Positions 15,121-16,230 of a DNA stretch of 16,230 nucleotides are shown piece by piece. Numbering within the stretch: the stretch's first letter is position 1; each line of letters begins with the position of its first letter. Position numbers and translations under genes: made by a program. The DNA is taken from positions 1-16,230 of the forward strand of contig PJAB01001218.1 in the NCBI GenBank assembly GCA_002887195.1. The letters run 5' to 3'. Below the pieces are notes generated by a model. The model searched no databases, was not told where the DNA came from, and worked only from the letters and a program-made list of their open reading frames with translations. Source of the DNA: Chrysochromulina parva (lineage: Eukaryota > Haptophyta > Prymnesiales > Chrysochromulinaceae).

Positions 15121-15810
15121 ATGCTCCCTCTCCCTCTGCGCCTCCTCGCGCTCGGCGCCTGCGCCGCGGCCTTCAAGCCCTGCCACATGCCCTACACGCC
15201 CTTTACCAAGTCCGTGGAGTCGCCCTGCTTCGCAACGGTGTCCCCCCCCCTTTCTTATGGCATCAGCGTGCGCATCTACGACGCGGCGGTGGACAATGGC
15301 GCAACGCTCGTCTCCTCCAATGTCAGCGCCGCGCTGCAGCCGTGGCAGGACGGTCTGGAGGTCAGCGTGAACCACCTCTTCGAATACTTCACGGGCAACG
15401 GCAATGCAGACGACGCCGACCTAACGGCCTACCTCACCGCGCCCCTCATGTTCCGGCCTGCCCGCAGCGACCAGCCCTGGTACGCCGAGATGGTGCTGAA
15501 GCCCTCCGCGTGGCCCGCCAACTCGACGCCCCCCAGCCCCGCCCGGGGTTTCGTGGAGCTCTCCGTGTTTGGCCCCCTTCAGGTGGCCGTGCTCCACCGA
15601 AGCTTCCAGGCCCCGCCCTCGCAGAGCGACTTTGAGGCCTGCGATGCAGAGCTGCGCAAGGTGGTGGCGAAATCTGGCCAGTGGACGGTGGACGCGGAGG
15701 ACCCGCGCACGCCCACGTTCGCCTTCTACTTCCCGAGGGATGACATGCCCCCAACGCCGAAAGGGCCCTTCGACATTGAGTGCTGGGTAGTGGTGGCGGC
15801 GGCTGAGTGA
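15121..15810 (+). CDS. Secreted SOUL/HEBP-like heme-binding family protein (229 aa)
   Basis: The sequence follows the SOUL fold: SPCFATVSPPLSYGISVRIYD (the family's variable-YEVRxY start), a strand ending VSSNVSAAL, the helix-loop NHLFEYFTGNGNADDADL followed by TAYLTAPLMFRP (the family's LFxYIxGxN...MTAPV), the VAVLHRSFQAP strand, and a final FDIECWVVVA. Members bind heme or tetrapyrroles in cytosol, plastids or, as here probably, outside or in the lumen; binding is not proved by sequence. Residues 1-17 (MLPLPLRLLALGACAAA) form a signal peptide with a likely cut near AAA-FKPC. Four or more Cys and two N-x-S/T sites agree with secretion. ATG 15121 has A at -3 and is the first Met with a leader; the open frame extends upstream but without Met. 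Plastid targeting through a bipartite leader is an alternative. Confidence 0.82.
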   Translation: MLPLPLRLLALGACAAAFKPCHMPYTPFTKSVESPCFATVSPPLSYGISVRIYDAAVDNGATLVSSNVSAALQPWQDGLEVSVNHLFEYFTGNGNADDADLTAYLTAPLMFRPARSDQPWYAEMVLKPSAWPANSTPPSPARGFVELSVFGPLQVAVLHRSFQAPPSQSDFEACDAELRKVVAKSGQWTVDAEDPRTPTFAFYFPRDDMPPTPKGPFDIECWVVVAAAE

Positions 15811-16021
15811 TGAGAGCCAGAGAGATCGCGCCGCCAGCGCGTCCGCCGAGGTTTTGGGAGGGGGGGGGTGAAGGACAACACAGGACGATGTTTACGCGGT
15901 GCCACGAACGAGTGAACCTCGCCCCCACACTTTTTACGTTTTTTAGGGACCACACCCTGCAGTTCAACACGGCGCCGCCGGGTCTACACAGTACACGACG
16001 CTCATGCAGCAGCGCGTCCCA

Positions 16022-16047
16022 GGGGGCAGGGGGGGCGTTTTGGGGGG
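16022..16047 (+). other. Potential G-quadruplex block
   Basis: Runs of 5, 7 and 6 G separated by CA and CGTTTT. The seven-base run can split into two tracts, giving four tracts of at least three G. Confidence 0.45.
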
Positions 16048-16087
16048 TCAACGACCGTACAAGTACCTGTAAAAAGACACGGGCGTA

Positions 16088-16107
16088 ATGTGTCCCGGCT
16101 CACCCGG
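16088..16107 (-). promoter_or_regulatory. Dispersed 20-bp intergenic motif, copy 3
   Basis: Reverse complement matches copy 1 at 18 of 20 bases. It lies 84 bp before an ATG at 16191 that may open the next gene. Confidence 0.45.
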
Positions 16108-16230
16108 CCTGGCTCCAGCTCAGGTCAGGGGTCTCAGGCCAGTAGTGGCGAGTGTGTAATCTGAGAACCCCTGGGAGTTAGGGGACCGCGATGGTACCAT
16201 TCGAATCGCCGTCGCGCGTAGGACGAAGAG

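Larger units (their letters stand above)
15811..16230. other. Right-edge intergenic region with G-runs
   Basis: 420 bp after the SOUL gene. It contains a run of nine G (15860-15868), a G-rich block at 16022-16047, the third copy of the 20-bp motif (16088-16107) and, at 16191, an ATG in good context (GCGATGG) open to the window edge (13 codons), too short to call a gene. Confidence 0.5.

Noticed and set aside
16191..16217. tRNA-like TTCGAATC box near the right edge
   Set aside because: The bases flanking the loop do not form a T-arm stem and no acceptor or anticodon arm is found.

Overview
The window looks like nuclear DNA of a GC-rich, gene-dense eukaryote, most likely a unicellular alga, and a haptophyte or similar secondary-plastid alga fits best. 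That assignment is inference. The support is long mostly intronless genes packed on alternating strands, only one gene that clearly needs introns, an apparent selenoprotein, an NTF2/SnoaL-like protein with a possible bipartite plastid-type leader, an SPPPP-rich single-pass wall or surface protein, and a replication/splicing factor RTF2 with a plant-like ubiquitin tail. I saw no bacterial-style operons, rRNA, tRNA, CRISPR array or transposase.

Layout, left to right: the 3' end of a Trp-rich helical-repeat (SFI1-like) protein (+, 2-487); a 985-residue coiled-coil/UBX protein (-, 761-3718); a peroxiredoxin-like SelU/PRXL2-type protein read through an in-frame TGA (+, 4070-4891); a fucosyltransferase-like glycosyltransferase in three exons (-, 5290-6841); a membrane-anchored papain-family protease (+, 7102-8910); a PDZ plus coiled-coil protein (+, 9230-10069); a Pro-rich single-pass membrane protein (-, 10147-11553); a SnoaL/NTF2-like protein (-, 12139-12909); RTF2 (+, 13108-14289); and a secreted SOUL/heme-binding-like protein (+, 15121-15810). 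The rest is short intergenic DNA with tandem repeats, palindromes and a dispersed 20-bp motif.

The genes do not form an obvious pathway. Several deal with secretory or redox work (protease, glycosyltransferase, SOUL, Pro-rich protein, SelU) and two with ubiquitin biology (UBX protein, RTF2), but their clustering may be chance. Three head-to-head pairs probably share promoters (3719-4069, 6842-7101, 12910-13107), and three tail-to-tail pairs share 3' ends (488-760, 4892-5289, 10070-10146).

The strongest points for a second look are: the in-frame TGA that creates a U-x-x-C redox motif exactly where the SelU family has C-x-x-C; a 20-bp motif found in two of the divergent promoters and once more at the right end; the ubiquitin-type LRLRGG tail at the very start of RTF2 without a visible ubiquitin fold; and the paired loss of both positions of a conserved papain disulfide in the protease.
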